64,000 nt of DNA. Source: Pristionchus mayeri (taxonomy: Eukaryota > Nematoda > Chromadorea > Rhabditida > Neodiplogasteridae). The notes beneath the pieces were generated by a model that searched no databases, had not been told where the DNA came from, and saw only the letters and a list, made by a program, of their open reading frames with translations. Shown one piece after another: positions 12,594 to 24,158 of this stretch. Positions within the stretch are counted from its first letter, which is position 1; the number at the start of each line of letters is the position of its first letter. Where the stretch lies: positions 8,800,689-8,864,688 of the forward strand of contig BTRK01000002.1 of NCBI GenBank assembly GCA_036245805.1, written 5' to 3'. A program made the translations under genes and the position numbers.

Positions 12594-15500
12594 TTAAATG
12601 GTAGTTACATGCTTTGTTATTGTCGAATCAAAATAACTAATTACGATACTATTCGTCTTTTTAGCAAATGTGGTAAAGAGACCGTCCCTATACGGTTTCA
12701 TTAACAAAATCATGACGAGTGGATCCAAAGCAGGGAAAATTGAAGTTAAAAGCGTCGAAATGATCTCGAACTCAGCCCATTTGACTCCCAGTAACGGCAA
12801 ATTTAGATTGACCATATAGCAGGAATACACAAAGACAATGGGGATAGCCGTCTCAAATACATCATTTGTAAATACATTAGCACAAAGACCATACCTGGGC
12901 ACAAATAGCGACGAAAAGTTGCATCTGGAACTTGTTTGAAGATTTGGAAGCATGATTTGCAGTTCTCCGAATGGCTCGGAATGTAAGGATGGCGAACCCA
13001 ATGGTGATTGTCAAGTTTATGCCTTGTATGAAGTTCGCGATCACGATCAACAGTAGGGAATTTTCAACAATTTGTCCATTTCGCTGCAAAAAGTATATTT
13101 CTCCTCCTAAAGTGCGAATCTAGGTCAAACTATATTTAAATGATGATACCGCAACCCAATATGTATGCGTACCCAATAGGAGATCGAGAGCCACCCATTG
13201 TCGATAGTTCTGTCAATTCGAATCGCTAACTGTGATCGGGCCTCGGTTAGTTCCAGAGTCTCATATTCCGGAATCAGGGCGAGGATTACGTAAGTGCTGA
13301 ATCGAAAAAGTTTGTTTTTACAGTTTGTATATCTATGATCTTCTCCAAAGCATCTGCACATCATCTCGTTGCTTGGAAGAAGAGCATTTTCGATCAGGCC
13401 CATACATTGACTATGGATACATAATGATAATGATAATAATAATTATACTCACAATAAAAATACTTGACCGATGAGATAAAAAGCCAACCACCCAAAGAAG
13501 TGCCGTTCAGAAAATATTCGGAGCTGGTCTGGTCTAAAAAAACGATGAATATTCAATGTAATTTTAAATTTGATATTTATTCGAGCAGTCATCGATGATT
13601 ACTCATGTTTTCCGTTTCCATGTTCAGTAAATGGCGTTCAATAGATAAACACTATAAAAGCTGAAACGGACTGACTATGTAAAATATTTGGATTCATAAG
13701 AGTTTCGAAAGGTGTGTACAACGTACGCGACGACGGCCAAATATCGATAGACGAAATGCACGGATAACAGAGCGAGTGGAATTTCGTAGATCATGCTGAA
13801 CGTCACTGTGAGCAACTGAATAAACTATTTGAATTTATATAACATGCTTTTTTTAAACGTATTTAAACTTACTCTAGATCCCCAATCGATATTCAATGCG
13901 ACATTGAACGTGTAATTGCCGTTGACGATTTGCTGAATTTCCCTTCGTTATCAGAGCAAATGATATTGTTTTGAAAGTCTCACCGGATCCAATACGAAAT
14001 GGGCTATAGCAAGAACAATATTACAACTCGAGAATATCATTAGAAGATATTTGTATGATCCGATGGATTTTCGAGAGAATTTATGGATGAGATAGAGAAG
14101 AATATAATTCAGTAGAAGTGCCGGAACTGAAAAAAATATAATATTAGGTTGGTTCATAAGTCTTCTCCCTTTTGGGGTGTGCAATCCGATTCCACCTAAA
14201 ATTGTTCCAGTAAAAAAAGAATTGCCTGACTCCAAGGCATTATATAAGGGTACGCTCGCACTTCATTATCATACATTAGAATTGGATCATGGCTTTAGAG
14301 TTTCCGAAAAATGACGTTTAATTCCAAATAAAGTTTCGTTGATTTTTTCCATTTTGTTTGATCAGCTAGCATTCAGTGGAGAAAAGTTGCGATACCATTT
14401 CTTTTGCATGAATGGAAAGCCCATTAGTTTATTTTTCTAAAAGTGTGTAGGAACATGTGCTTACATTGCGACATTCCGAAATACAGGCTTGTAAATTCCG
14501 TCATGAGCGATGCAATGCTGCTCAAACTATCGGAACTCCTAATCCAAGGATAACCGATCGTGGCTTCTATATAGGGGCGCTACATTCAATCACTATTGGG
14601 GCACACTATTGTAAAAATATTTAAGCACATGTATCATTCATTTTTCAATGCAATAATATTTTGAAAACAATCTTCGTACGGCAAAAACAGTCAAAAATTT
14701 CTGGAGTGTTCGAAAAGATCTAATCTCCTGACGAAAGAGGCATTCCTGAATTTTGTCCTTTCATATATCACAGGTATCACGAGTCAGTGGAGGTGTGTGG
14801 GAACAATTTCCAACTTTTATTTTTTGTTTTACTTCATTTTATGGTTGTAGCATATACTATAGCCAACTTCTCGAAAAATCTAGGTCACAGGTCCCAGAAC
14901 CGGCTTTTAGAAAATTTCCGGTTTTTCTTCCGGCTGTAGTGTATTTCAGCTCCCAGGTGTGCTACCGATGCGGCATTGGGCTCAAATTGCGTAGAAAAAA
15001 ATGCTTAACAACTTTTACGTTAAAAGTTAACTCGTAGGATTGGAATTTCAAAAAATATAAACGAAAAACTGAAATTTCCAGTACAAATAAAATCATACCA
15101 CCTCGGAGAGGGACAAACGCAGTGAATTTTATTACAGATTATGGGAGTTTACCTTCATAAGCATACAGTAAAAAATAGATATGGGCACTTTCAGGGTGGC
15201 CTTTTTGAGAAATGTTGCTCCGAACTTTGAAAAAATGAGATGTCAAGATTTGAAAAATTCTCATCTTGCAAATTAATAATTTCGATCGATCAGTTTAATC
15301 ATTTTCTAACATTTCTCGACCAAAGAAGTTAGATGACGTTGAAAGAGCACGAAATTTCAGCACTTCAAAAAATTCGATTTTCAAGCCTTCTGAGTTGCCA
15401 TATTCATGCCCATACAAACTCAGGATTTACCTTTCAATGGAAATGACCTGAACTCGATTTTAATAGATGGCGCAATGGAGAATTAATTCTGTAATTCTTG

Positions 15501-17070
15501 GCTCTCTAGCAGGTTCCATTTCCTTTATTTATTTGCTCGAACTTGCAAAATCGCGATGGTCGAAATTCAACGAAATTATATTTGGAAAAATTGTAAACTT
15601 TCTCCGCGATTTTCAATAAAAATCATTTTGACAGTATCTTAAAATGAAAACATCGATAATGTTAACATAGCTATCGTTTAAAAGTATATGCAATTTTTGC
15701 ACTTCGATATTTTGAATTGTTTGCACAATCTTGAAAATGGCTGCGCTTCTTATATATTTCATCTGTTATACTCCTAACATGATTGTTAGTTATCGAAAAA
15801 TGAATGGATAGTTTACAATTTAGTCGAAATATAATTTTGTTGATTTTCGACCATCGCGATTTTGCAAGTTCGAGCAAATAAATAAATATCTCATTTTTTC
15901 AAAGTTAAATTTCTCAAAAAGGCCACCCTGAAAGTGCTCATATCTATTTTTTTATGTATGCGTATGAAGTTAAACTCCCATAATCCGTAATAAAATTCAC
16001 TGCGTTTGTCCCTCTCCGAGGTGGTATGATTTTATTTGTACTGGAAATTTCAGTTTTTCGTTTATATTTTTTGAAATTCCAATCCTACGAGTTAACTTTT
16101 AACGTAAAAGTTGTTAAGCATTTTTTTCTACGCAATTTCATCCCAATGCCGCATCTGTAGCACGCCTGGGAGCTGAAATACACTACAGCCGGAAGAAAAA
16201 CTGGAAATTTCCTAAAAGCCGGTTCTGGGACATGTGACCTATATTTTTCGAGAAGTTGGCTCTAGTATATGTTACAACCATAATAAGTAAAACAGAAAAT
16301 AAAAGTTAGAAATTGTTCCCGGGAGTTGGCTTTTTCCTCCACTGACTCATGATACCTGTGATATGATATATGAAAGGTAGCTTGTTCGTTCAATCTAAAA
16401 AAGCCAAATCATCGATCGATGCTGAAAACGAAAATGATTCGAAAATGGGCATTTCCATGACCACATATCCATGTTGTAACATCGATTTTGAAAGGACTAT
16501 TGCTACATGAAGCAAAACGAGATTGTAAATTCAATATGCATGTAAATTCGTGTATGGGTAGAATTGGTGTCCCTATGACTGTTGGTGCGACCATGTGGTG
16601 GATTACATCGCTATGGTCATGTTAAGCAGCACTTCTTTTATATTTTAAATCGCACCATTTTGATCCAATCCTTCACGGGAAGTCGGGGTTCAATAGTGTT
16701 TTGAAAACTACGAATACCACGCTATATAATGATGACGTGATAGTAGTCATATGCCAGATTTCCGTTGAGCTCAAATCGAAACAAAAGTATCTCTATTTTC
16801 GCACTTCGTAGCATTTGGCTTAGCCTTGTGCTAGCAATACAGGCAATTTAGGCTTGGTCCAATGTGCGCTAAAGAGAGTGTCGATGCGCGCACTGAATGC
16901 ATCAAACTATATGAGAATCGGTTGAAAGTAAGGGCTAGTAAATCCAAAATGTTTAATTGTGGAAAAGGGAAAAGACTTATGAACCAACCTGATAATAAAT
17001 ACTCGTGATTTACAAGGATTAAAGATTGCTTACCAAGTTGGGCGTTAGATAGGGCTTCAATCAGTTTCAT
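12594..17070 (-). CDS. STR-superfamily 7TM chemoreceptor, gene A
   Basis: Predicted seven-helix G-protein-coupled chemoreceptor of the nematode Str/Srj type, expected in sensory-neuron membranes. Eight exons splice in frame to 326 residues: 17034-17070, 13984-14126, 13873-13932, 13727-13815, 13453-13533, 13173-13296, 12895-13083, 12594-12851. Family marks are SRKSIGSYKYLLMIF after TM1, HFVYRYLAV after TM3, FRAIRRTANHASKSSN before TM6, and the TM7 motif FPALDPLVMILLMKPYRDG. Length and intron phases match its neighbours. Intron 1 is swollen to about 2.9 kb by a transposon (14,144-16,992), yet the frame is uninterrupted and every donor and acceptor is GT-AG. It is the intact reference copy for the cluster. 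The exact subfamily (Str versus Srj) is uncertain. Confidence 0.85.
14144..16992. mobile_element. Mariner-type element with internal palindrome, in intron 1 of gene A
   Basis: Inverted ends AGGTTGGTTCATAAGTCTTC (left) and its near-exact complement (right, one mismatch over about 27 bp) are bordered by TA. The 'AGGTTGGT' start is typical of mariner terminal repeats. The interior contains a second, very long inverted repeat: about 14,755-15,160 and 15,520-15,600 pair with about 15,790-16,390. No transposase frame is evident, so it is non-autonomous or decayed. Confidence 0.75.
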
Positions 17071-18659
17071 TGTAGAGGAATTCGAGAATGCTGAGCAATT
17101 CTGTATGCGTAATGTCACGATTAAGAGTGGCTGTAAAACACCAAAGAATCATTCACATATATGTGTATTAGATCATACAAAACAACCGGGAACAATATTC
17201 CATTAGCGTCGACAAATAATGCAAACAATCATGAAACCCACGCAATAAGTCATTGTCAGCTAATGAATTTTTTACGTAACACCTGCAAAACACGCATAAT
17301 TTATCGCTTAGGGATTCGCAATTGTTCAAAACAATGGAAATTTTCGTGTTCAAAGATCCATCACTATTCAACTAATTCGCTAATAGTGCTTTCGAAACAA
17401 CAATAGTTTTAAACAATGGAAATTTTCGTGTTCAAAGATCCATCACTATTCAACTATTCAACTAATAGTGCTTTCGAAACAACAATAGTTTTAATTATTG
17501 AAGAGAGCATAAAGTGGCATGGAAGCGCGCATTATAAATGCATCCGTATTTGGCACAATGAATGCAAAACACATAAGCGAGCGCGTGGGATAATGCAATA
17601 ATTCTCAGTATTGTATTGTTATCTACGATTTCTATTGAACATGATTATTTCAAACAATTTGATAGTTTTCTTATTCGTCGTGCGCATTTCGTAACATGTT
17701 TGTTTTTCAGTTACCTAAATAAATGAAAATGCGGCGAGAAAAAAATTAAAATACTGAGCAAATGGAAATTGTTTGACTAAGGTAACATGATTATTTGAAT
17801 CAATGCGATTGTGCAATAATAATTATCGTTGGTCACTGCAAACATTGCATGCCCGCATACTTTACTGAACGATATAGAACGATACGGATACTTTCGAGCA
17901 AGTTTAAATTTGAATTATCAGTATGCCAATACATTTTGCGCAAGAATTAGAATCCCAGTGTAGAGTGTGACGAAAACTACAACAACAACAAAAAATACAT
18001 GATAAGCAATCGTGAATTAGTTTGTTGTTACAAGTTTGGGAGTGATGGATTTATCGACTCTGAGCAGCTGTCTTGAAAGCATGGAAATCGATTCTCCTCG
18101 AGACCGATTCATCAGCATAATCATCACTCACAACATTAGAATATGTCAGTGTTCATCAAGATGATGTTAATGTCGAGCCGTCATAAAAATGATATGCCAT
18201 TTGGTGTAGTTTCACGGAGAAATATTATGCATGACATAATTCCATGTAAAAAAGTCTGTACGTTTCATGTGACACTTCACAATTCTGGTCATAATCTACA
18301 AAATAATAGCGTCATAAAAACATTGTCAGCAAACAAACTGATATTTCCATCGGAGACAGAGTTTCATATTTTCTGTTTGGTGTGATAAAACGTGATTTTT
18401 TGCATACAATTTTGTAAGTGCTTTGTGCATATGCAATGACGAGAACACTTATGACCAGACATCTTTTGTATCACTTGTCTACAAGAAAATACAAACATTT
18501 CACGACTGCGACATGCTAGTAAGACAGAAAACATGCAAGTTATTTTTTACAATCATTTGTCATTGAGTAGCTGAAATGTGACGTTTTTCTTCTAAAAAGG
18601 CAAAAATGTTCGATCAAACAAAATCTCTATTGAAAAATGATTAAATGCATGTAATAAAA
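17071..18659. other. No gene recognised
   Basis: Upstream region of chemoreceptor A and downstream region of B. It holds an 82-bp tandem duplication at about 17,331-17,495, listed separately, and otherwise AT-rich unique-looking sequence. Confidence 0.4.
17331..17495. repeat. 82-bp tandem duplication
   Basis: Two adjacent copies of a unit starting AACAATGGAAATTTTCGTGT and ending ACAACAATAGTTTTA. They differ only around 'caactaattcgctaatag' versus 'caactattcaactaatag'. High identity implies a recent duplication. Confidence 0.8.
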
Positions 18660-19796
18660 TTACGTGGTCGATACTTGCCTTGTTATAGTTATAGACGAAT
18701 CGAAATGACTAACTGAGATAGTACGAGTCTTTTTCGAAAACATACTGACTAAACCGTCTCTATAAGGTTTCATCAACAAAATCATTGCTAGCGGATCCAA
18801 TGCAGGAAATATTGACGTGAGCAGTATTGAGATGACCTCGAACTGCTCCCATTTGACTCCCAGTAGTGGTAAATTCAGGTTGACAGTGTAGCATGAATAT
18901 ACAAAGACAATGGGGATAGCGGTCTGAAAAATATGTAAATGCATGAGAAAAAATATAAGTAATGAGTACCTGTACGCAAATAGCAACGAACAACTGCATT
19001 TGGAGCGTGTTTGACGATTTTGAAGCATGATTAGCTGTTTGTCGAATGGCTCGGAAGGTGTTGACAGCCAACGCAATGGTGATTGGCAAATGGATAAATT
19101 CGGTTACAGATACAAATAGGATGAAAATAAACGAATCTCGGACAATTTGCCCATTTCGCTGAAAGTATACTTTTAGATTCCACTCACAATTTTAGAAGGA
19201 ATGTACCCAATAGGTGATCGAAATCCAACCATCGTTGATGGTTCGGTCAATTCGAAGAGCCAGCTGTGTTCGGGCATCGATTATTTCAGGTGTTTCATAT
19301 TCTGGAGTCAACGCTAGGGAAACGTATGCGCTGCAATTCCACATTGTTCGAGTTTTTGAATTATTATGAATTACTATAAGCATGCATGGGCGACCAAATA
19401 GAAGGCAAGCGAAGCGAAGAATTTCCAGTTCGAGAATATTCGGAGTTTTTCAGGACTGAAAAGGGTGATGTTACAAGTTGGAAGGCAACGGGATGTTTCT
19501 GGCCCGATGATGTTCACCATGCATCAAATTGATCAAGTAGATATAAATAAAACTTTGTCAAGAACGTACGACAGAACGGCCCAGTACCGATAAACGAAAT
19601 GAACGGTAAGAAGGGAGAGTGGAATGACGTAGAGCACGCTGAAGGCAACGGTGAGTTGCTGAATGAATATTCATATTATTTTAACTAAAACAACTGACTC
19701 TTGATGCTTCCCAATCGACATTCAATGCCACATTGAAGGTGTAAAATCCGTTGACGATTTGCTGAGAAAATATTATGTTTTGCTATCTGAAAACTA

Positions 19797-21038
19797 TTGG
19801 GGTGTCCGGAAAGTTCGTATAATGCTTCGGAAAAAATTCAGTTCGCGATCAAATGCAGTAATTGCGCAATCTGTTTGTCAACAATGTATTGCATCATTCT
19901 GACGTTGAGTAGTGAGAGGATTTAATCAGTCTCCTAGTTGCTACATTGATTCTTGTGATGGACTCCCATCTCTACCTCCGAGCAGTTTTACTTCATTACT
20001 ACCGTCTTGGCCGATCCGTGAAGGAGGCCCACTCTGCCCTGGCCCAGTCGGAAGGAGCTGACGCCCCCTCCATACCCTTCTGCTATAAGTGGTTCTCCCG
20101 CTTCAAGAAAAGGGAGTTTGGTCTCGATGATCAACCCCGCTCTGGACGCCCTCCCTCCCTCGATCAGCCTCTCGTTCTCCGCACACTGAAGCGCAAGCCC
20201 ATGGCCAGTGTACGTGAGTTGAAGAAGGATACTGGTACTCCCAGATCAACGGTGTCCGATATCCTCCATCGATCTGGGAAGAAGCCGAAACTCCCACAAG
20301 TGATTCCCCATGACCTCTCCCCCGAACAGCTGAAAAATCGTGTTCAAGTCTGTGGGGAATTACTCCATCGTAGATCCAATCTTCGATGGGTCAAATCCAT
20401 CATCGCTACAGATGAAAAGTGGATCACGTACGATAACGCTGTGAGTAGATTGCAATGGGTGGATGCAGATGAGAAGCCCACGCCCGTCCCGAAGAAGGAA
20501 GAGCACGGAAAGAAGGAACTCCTCTGCTTCTTCTTCTCAGTGCTCGGTCCCATCTACTGGGAGATCCTCGCCCCTGGCACCAGCATCAATGCCGACCTCT
20601 CCTCTGAACAACTGGAAGATGTCGCGATCAGAGTCCCTCCCAGACTCCTGAACCAGGGCAAAATTCTTTTTCTGATGGACAATGCTCGCCCACATCGAGC
20701 GAAGATGACCCAGAAGAAAATGGACGAGCTGAAGATCGAGAGGATTCCCCATCCACCGTATTCCCCGGATCTCTCCCCATGCGACTACCACTGCTTCCGC
20801 TCTCTCTCTGACTTCTGCAAAGGAAAGAAGTTCAAGAATCGAGATGAAGTTGTGAGGGCTTTCGTGAACTGGGCGGTCTCGAAGAAACCCGCATTCTGGA
20901 AGAGAGGAATCGAGACCCTGCCCAATCGCTGGAGGGAGGTAGTGAGAAAGAAGGGGGCATACATTGGTCACTGAGAATTGTAACGCATTGAATAAAAAAT
21001 AACAACAAAAAATTATACGAACTTTCCGGACACCCCAA
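19797..21038 (+). mobile_element. Complete mariner (DD34D) transposon
   Basis: Terminal inverted repeats begin TTGGGGTGTCCGGAAAGTTC on the left, mirrored at the right end (about 26 bp), and are bordered by TA. Total about 1.24 kb with a single intact transposase frame. It lies inside intron 2 of chemoreceptor gene B on the opposite strand. The left boundary may be off by one or two bases. Confidence 0.9.
19958..20974 (+). CDS. Mariner transposase
   Basis: Cut-and-paste transposase that binds the element's terminal repeats and inserts at TA. I start at the ATG at 19,958 (338 residues); the frame is open slightly further upstream. The N-terminal half has helix-turn-helix DNA-binding features, with a GRPPSL-type basic linker near residue 65. 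The catalytic triad is visible: D in ATDEKWITYDN, D in LMDNARPH, and D in SPDLSPCDY. There are 34 residues between the second and third, the classic mariner DD34D spacing. No frameshift or stop is seen and length is typical (about 340). With matching terminal repeats, this copy could be recently mobile; activity is inferred only. Confidence 0.93.
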   Translation: MDSHLYLRAVLLHYYRLGRSVKEAHSALAQSEGADAPSIPFCYKWFSRFKKREFGLDDQPRSGRPPSLDQPLVLRTLKRKPMASVRELKKDTGTPRSTVSDILHRSGKKPKLPQVIPHDLSPEQLKNRVQVCGELLHRRSNLRWVKSIIATDEKWITYDNAVSRLQWVDADEKPTPVPKKEEHGKKELLCFFFSVLGPIYWEILAPGTSINADLSSEQLEDVAIRVPPRLLNQGKILFLMDNARPHRAKMTQKKMDELKIERIPHPPYSPDLSPCDYHCFRSLSDFCKGKKFKNRDEVVRAFVNWAVSKKPAFWKRGIETLPNRWREVVRKKGAYIGH

Positions 21039-21239
21039 TAGTTCAGAATATTTTTCAAAACTCACCGGATCGAGTACAAAATATACAATGGCCAGCACAA
21101 TATTGCAGCTCGAAAACATAACGAGAAGATATTTGTAGGATCCGATGGATTTTCGTGAGAATTTCACAATGAGGTACATTAGAATGATGTTCAGCAGAAG
21201 AGCAGGAACTACAAATAATATAACAATCGGCCTGTTTAA

Positions 21240-22297
21240 TCTGTCAGAAATGTGCGAGAAAAAGTTGCGTAAAAAGTTCGCGAACTTCTGATTCTCTCCA
21301 TTTCGCATGCTCTCTCTCTTTCTCTAACCAGGTCGTTGAAAAGTTCACGAACTTTTCGACGAACTGTGTTCGAAAATCATACTTTTCTTTTGTTTTACTT
21401 ACTTTTATAAACTATTTTTGCTATTAACTTATGATTTCTTATAATGACAACCTTCCCTTAGCTGGAATAGCTTCAGAATACAGCGTAGTGAAAGTAAACA
21501 CGGTTGGAGTATTTTTTTCGAAAATGGGTCACCACTTTCCCCACCCTGTAATGTCAAGCTATTCCATCAGAGGGAAGGTTGTTCTTATACGCAGTCATAA
21601 GTTAAGAGCAAAAATAATTGATAAAAATAAGTAAAACAAGAAAAGTACGAATTTCGAACGAATTAATGCCGGTTTTTAACGAACTTTTCAAGGAGCTGCG
21701 TGAAAAGTTAGAGAAAGGCGAGAGAGCACGCATTCTTGAGAGAAGGAAAAGGAAGTAAACAATCACTGCTTCCTTTTCCCTCTCTCAAGAACGCGTGCTC
21801 TCTCGCCTTTCTCTAACTTTTCACGCAGCTCCTTGAAAAGTTCACGAACTTTTCGACGAACTATGTTCGAAATTCGTACTTTTCTTTTGTTTTACTTATT
21901 TTTATCAATTATTTTTGCTTTCAACTTATGACTGCTTATAAGAACAACCTTCCCTCTGATGGAATAGCTTGACATTACAGGGTGGGGAAAGTGGTGACCC
22001 ATTTTCGAAAAAAATACTCCAACCGTGTTTACTTTCACTACGCTGTATTCTGAAGCTATTCCAGCTAAGGGAAGGTTGTCATTATAAGAAATCATAAGTT
22101 AATAGCAAAAATAGTTTATAAAAGTAAGTAAAACAAAAGAAAAGTATGATTTTCGAACACAGTTCGTCGAAAAGTTCGTGAACTTTTCATCGACCTGGTT
22201 AGAGAAAGAGAGAGAGCATGCGAAATGGAGAGAATCAGAAGTTCGCGAACTTTTTACGCAACTTTTTACGCAACTTTTCTCGCACATTTCTGACAGA
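21240..22297. mobile_element. TTAA-flanked near-perfect palindrome (1.06 kb)
   Basis: Left end TCTGTCAGAAATGTGCGAGA and its complement at the right are bordered by TTAA (21,236-21,239 and 22,298-22,301). Each arm is about 525 bp with centre near 21,770, and the arms are almost identical, so both encode the same 67-residue open frame on opposite strands (21,431-21,634 and 21,892-22,095). Small differences exist near 21,665 and in short poly-tracts. It sits in intron 1 of chemoreceptor gene B. No transposase. Confidence 0.88.
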
Positions 22298-22388
22298 TTA
22301 AACAAGCCGAATATATGTTTATATTTATATTGTTTATGTTGTGTATCTTGCCAAGTTAAGCATTAGATAGAAGTTCAATCAGTCCCAT

Positions 22389-23240
22389 AACGCAAAGATG
22401 TGAGCAAATGAGAACATTCGTCTGAAATATTTAAAATTATATTAAATGGCAATATGGCTATTAAAAAGTTTTGCCTGACCATAACAACATTCGAACCCAT
22501 TTCATGTGATATTCTCAATTAACGTGATTCAGATTAATGACTTAAATGGAATTATCTCTCTATTATGAGCGATAATCTTTTCGTTGTACGCGGGTGTGTC
22601 TCTATTTAGGTCACACGTTGTGAGAAATGAGTAAATATTATAAATTTTTGTAGTGCGATTTCGAGAAATATCAAATATTAATAAGCTGTATTGCATAGGA
22701 CGTGCAAAATGCATTTACAAATTATTTCTAGGAGTGGAAAGACACACGTAATGAATAGTTCAGAAAACATTATATAATACTTGGGTTATTAACAGGAGGT
22801 GCGCACTCTCAAAGTGTTTTTTTTCTTCAAAACTTTGTTTAACAATCTTAATAACAATCATATGAATGGTGTTTGTGTCATCTTACTTCTACGTAATTCA
22901 TACGAAGACAAGCAGCGAATGCCCGCATTGGAATTATTAAAATGTCTTACTAATTGCATAATCTCCCTTTGGGACCCGTTACTCAACTTCTGCAATACGG
23001 GTGCTCAAAGAACAATTGTTTGCTCACATTTCCTGCAACAAAAATGGCACCGAGCCTGTCATAATCGCAACAAATGCTAGTATTTCCTCGAATGAACAAA
23101 TGTAGCTGAGCACGTGTGATTATGCAGTAATCTTGCAGTATTGTAGTATAATCAATGATTCTCTGTGCAATCGGTAGTGATTGTTTTCAAACATGTGTTG
23201 GCGGATCTTTAAATGCACATTTAAACTGAATGCCAACAGC
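22389..23240. other. No gene recognised
   Basis: AT-rich spacer upstream of chemoreceptor B. Open frames are short and lack motifs. Confidence 0.4.
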
Positions 23241-23318
23241 ACTACGTAGGATGAGAACTATGGTATTTGATATCAAGGTGGCATGACGTCATAGTTCTCA
23301 TCCGACCTAATGTCGATG
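23241..23318. repeat. Mini-MITE, AGGTCGGATGA family, copy 3
   Basis: Ends ACGTAGGATGAGAACTATG and CATAGTTCTCATCCGACCTA are inverted. The core 'gatatcaaggtggcatgacg' plus TCATAG matches copies 1 and 2. It lies just downstream of a chemoreceptor C-terminal fragment. Confidence 0.75.
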
Positions 23319-23334
23319 CCAACACTTTTAGGCG

Positions 23335-23473
23335 ACAAGGTTATAATTGCGTTGACAATCGCGTTGGTGATGGTAGAATCGAATTCCTGAACCTGAAACA
23401 TTGTTTTTCTTGAAATAGTGCCCTTCAATCCGTTTCGATACGGTTTCATCAACACATTATTCATAGCCTCCAT
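23335..23473 (-). pseudogene. STR chemoreceptor C-terminal fragment
   Basis: A minus-strand frame reads LMKPYRNGLKGTISRKT followed by an EFDSTIT tract, matching the last exon of genes A and B (LLMKPYRDG ... FDSTIT). The preceding TM7 core FPALDPL is lost and no upstream exons are found. This is a scrap of a former cluster member. Confidence 0.7.
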
Positions 23474-23479
23474 TGGAAA

Positions 23480-24021
23480 CCTTCAAGACGATCTTTGTGC
23501 ACATTATCCCCCCGACCGCCCGGCCTCTTCCCCTCCCTCCCTCTCTGCCTCCTCCAGTCACCCAGTAGATCACAGTAGATCAAGTGTATTTGCATAAGCA
23601 CACACGGGGACAGTTCGGAAGGACGAGAAGGGGGGGGGGCGGCAGAGTGAGAGTAGGGAAAGTGGAGAGATCAACATAACTCTCTCATTCCTCTAGGGCT
23701 TAATCCCTTCTGACGAGCTACTCTGACCCCCTTTCATTTATCTTTTTCAGAGAAGCTGTTCGTACACATTTCTTTCCCTAGTTAACTTTTCCCTAGTTTC
23801 CAGAGCCCCACTGCCCATGTCGCTGAGCCGACCTTACCATAAGAATCTGGCTAGAATCCAATCTCCGGTATGAATCACATTCGGAGCAATCGTCTGATTT
23901 TCTCGATAACACATGCTCTCTCGTACTATCCAACCGGCCAGAGAGCGTGTAGAATGAAGAGAGTCGGAAGAATTTGTCCGCTTTGTCTCTCCCTCAAATT
24001 CTGAATGCACAGTTTTAGGTA
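23480..24021. other. No gene recognised
   Basis: Begins with a C-rich tract (about 23,510-23,560) and a G run near 23,631. It contains one 'GAGAGAGCGTG ... GAAGAGAGTC' style motif at about 23,940 that recurs across the window. No exon structure. Confidence 0.4.
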
Positions 24022-24081
24022 TTAAACAACTCAAACATCAATGCCAACCTAGAGGTTGGCATTGATGTTTGAGTTGTTTAA
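24022..24081. repeat. 60-bp perfect hairpin bounded by TTAA
   Basis: A 29-bp arm (TTAAACAACTCAAACATCAA onward) is followed by a 2-base loop and its exact complement, ending GAGTTGTTTAA. Both outer ends are TTAA, as in the larger palindromes here. It lies about 80 bp upstream of the F-box exon. Confidence 0.85.
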
Positions 24082-24158
24082 CAGCTAGTTTTGTTTCAAC
24101 TGTGAAAAGTGATCTCTCGACTGACTACGATTCTTGGATAAATCATTCAATCTTTCAG

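Larger units (their letters stand above)
18660..22388 (-). pseudogene. STR-superfamily chemoreceptor, gene B (exon 1 nonsense)
   Basis: Paralogue of gene A with matching exon sizes: 22352-22388, 21066-21208, 19701-19763, 19570-19658, 19375-19455, 19207-19330, 18970-19158, 18660-18923. Exons 2-8 are open and carry the family motifs (SRKSIGSYKYLLVMF, HFVYRYWAV, FPALDPLAMILLMKPYRDG). Exon 1 reads MGLIELLSNA then TAA, where gene A has CAA (Gln), and its donor is GC instead of GT. Intron 1 contains a 1.06 kb TTAA palindrome and intron 2 a complete mariner. The canonical product therefore stops after ten residues. An in-frame ATG inside the palindrome (21,306-21,308) could still give a protein fused to exon 2, so loss of function is likely but not certain. 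Confidence 0.8.

Noticed and set aside
20537..21058. 173-codon minus-strand frame
   Set aside because: Antisense of the mariner transposase.
20832..21308. Long minus-strand frame read as an independent 158-residue gene
   Set aside because: It is exon 2 of chemoreceptor B extended into palindrome and mariner DNA; only the possible new start at 21,308 is of interest and is reported as such.
21431..22095. Two identical 67-codon frames on opposite strands
   Set aside because: They are mirror images within palindrome arms; identity reflects the palindrome, not selection on a protein.
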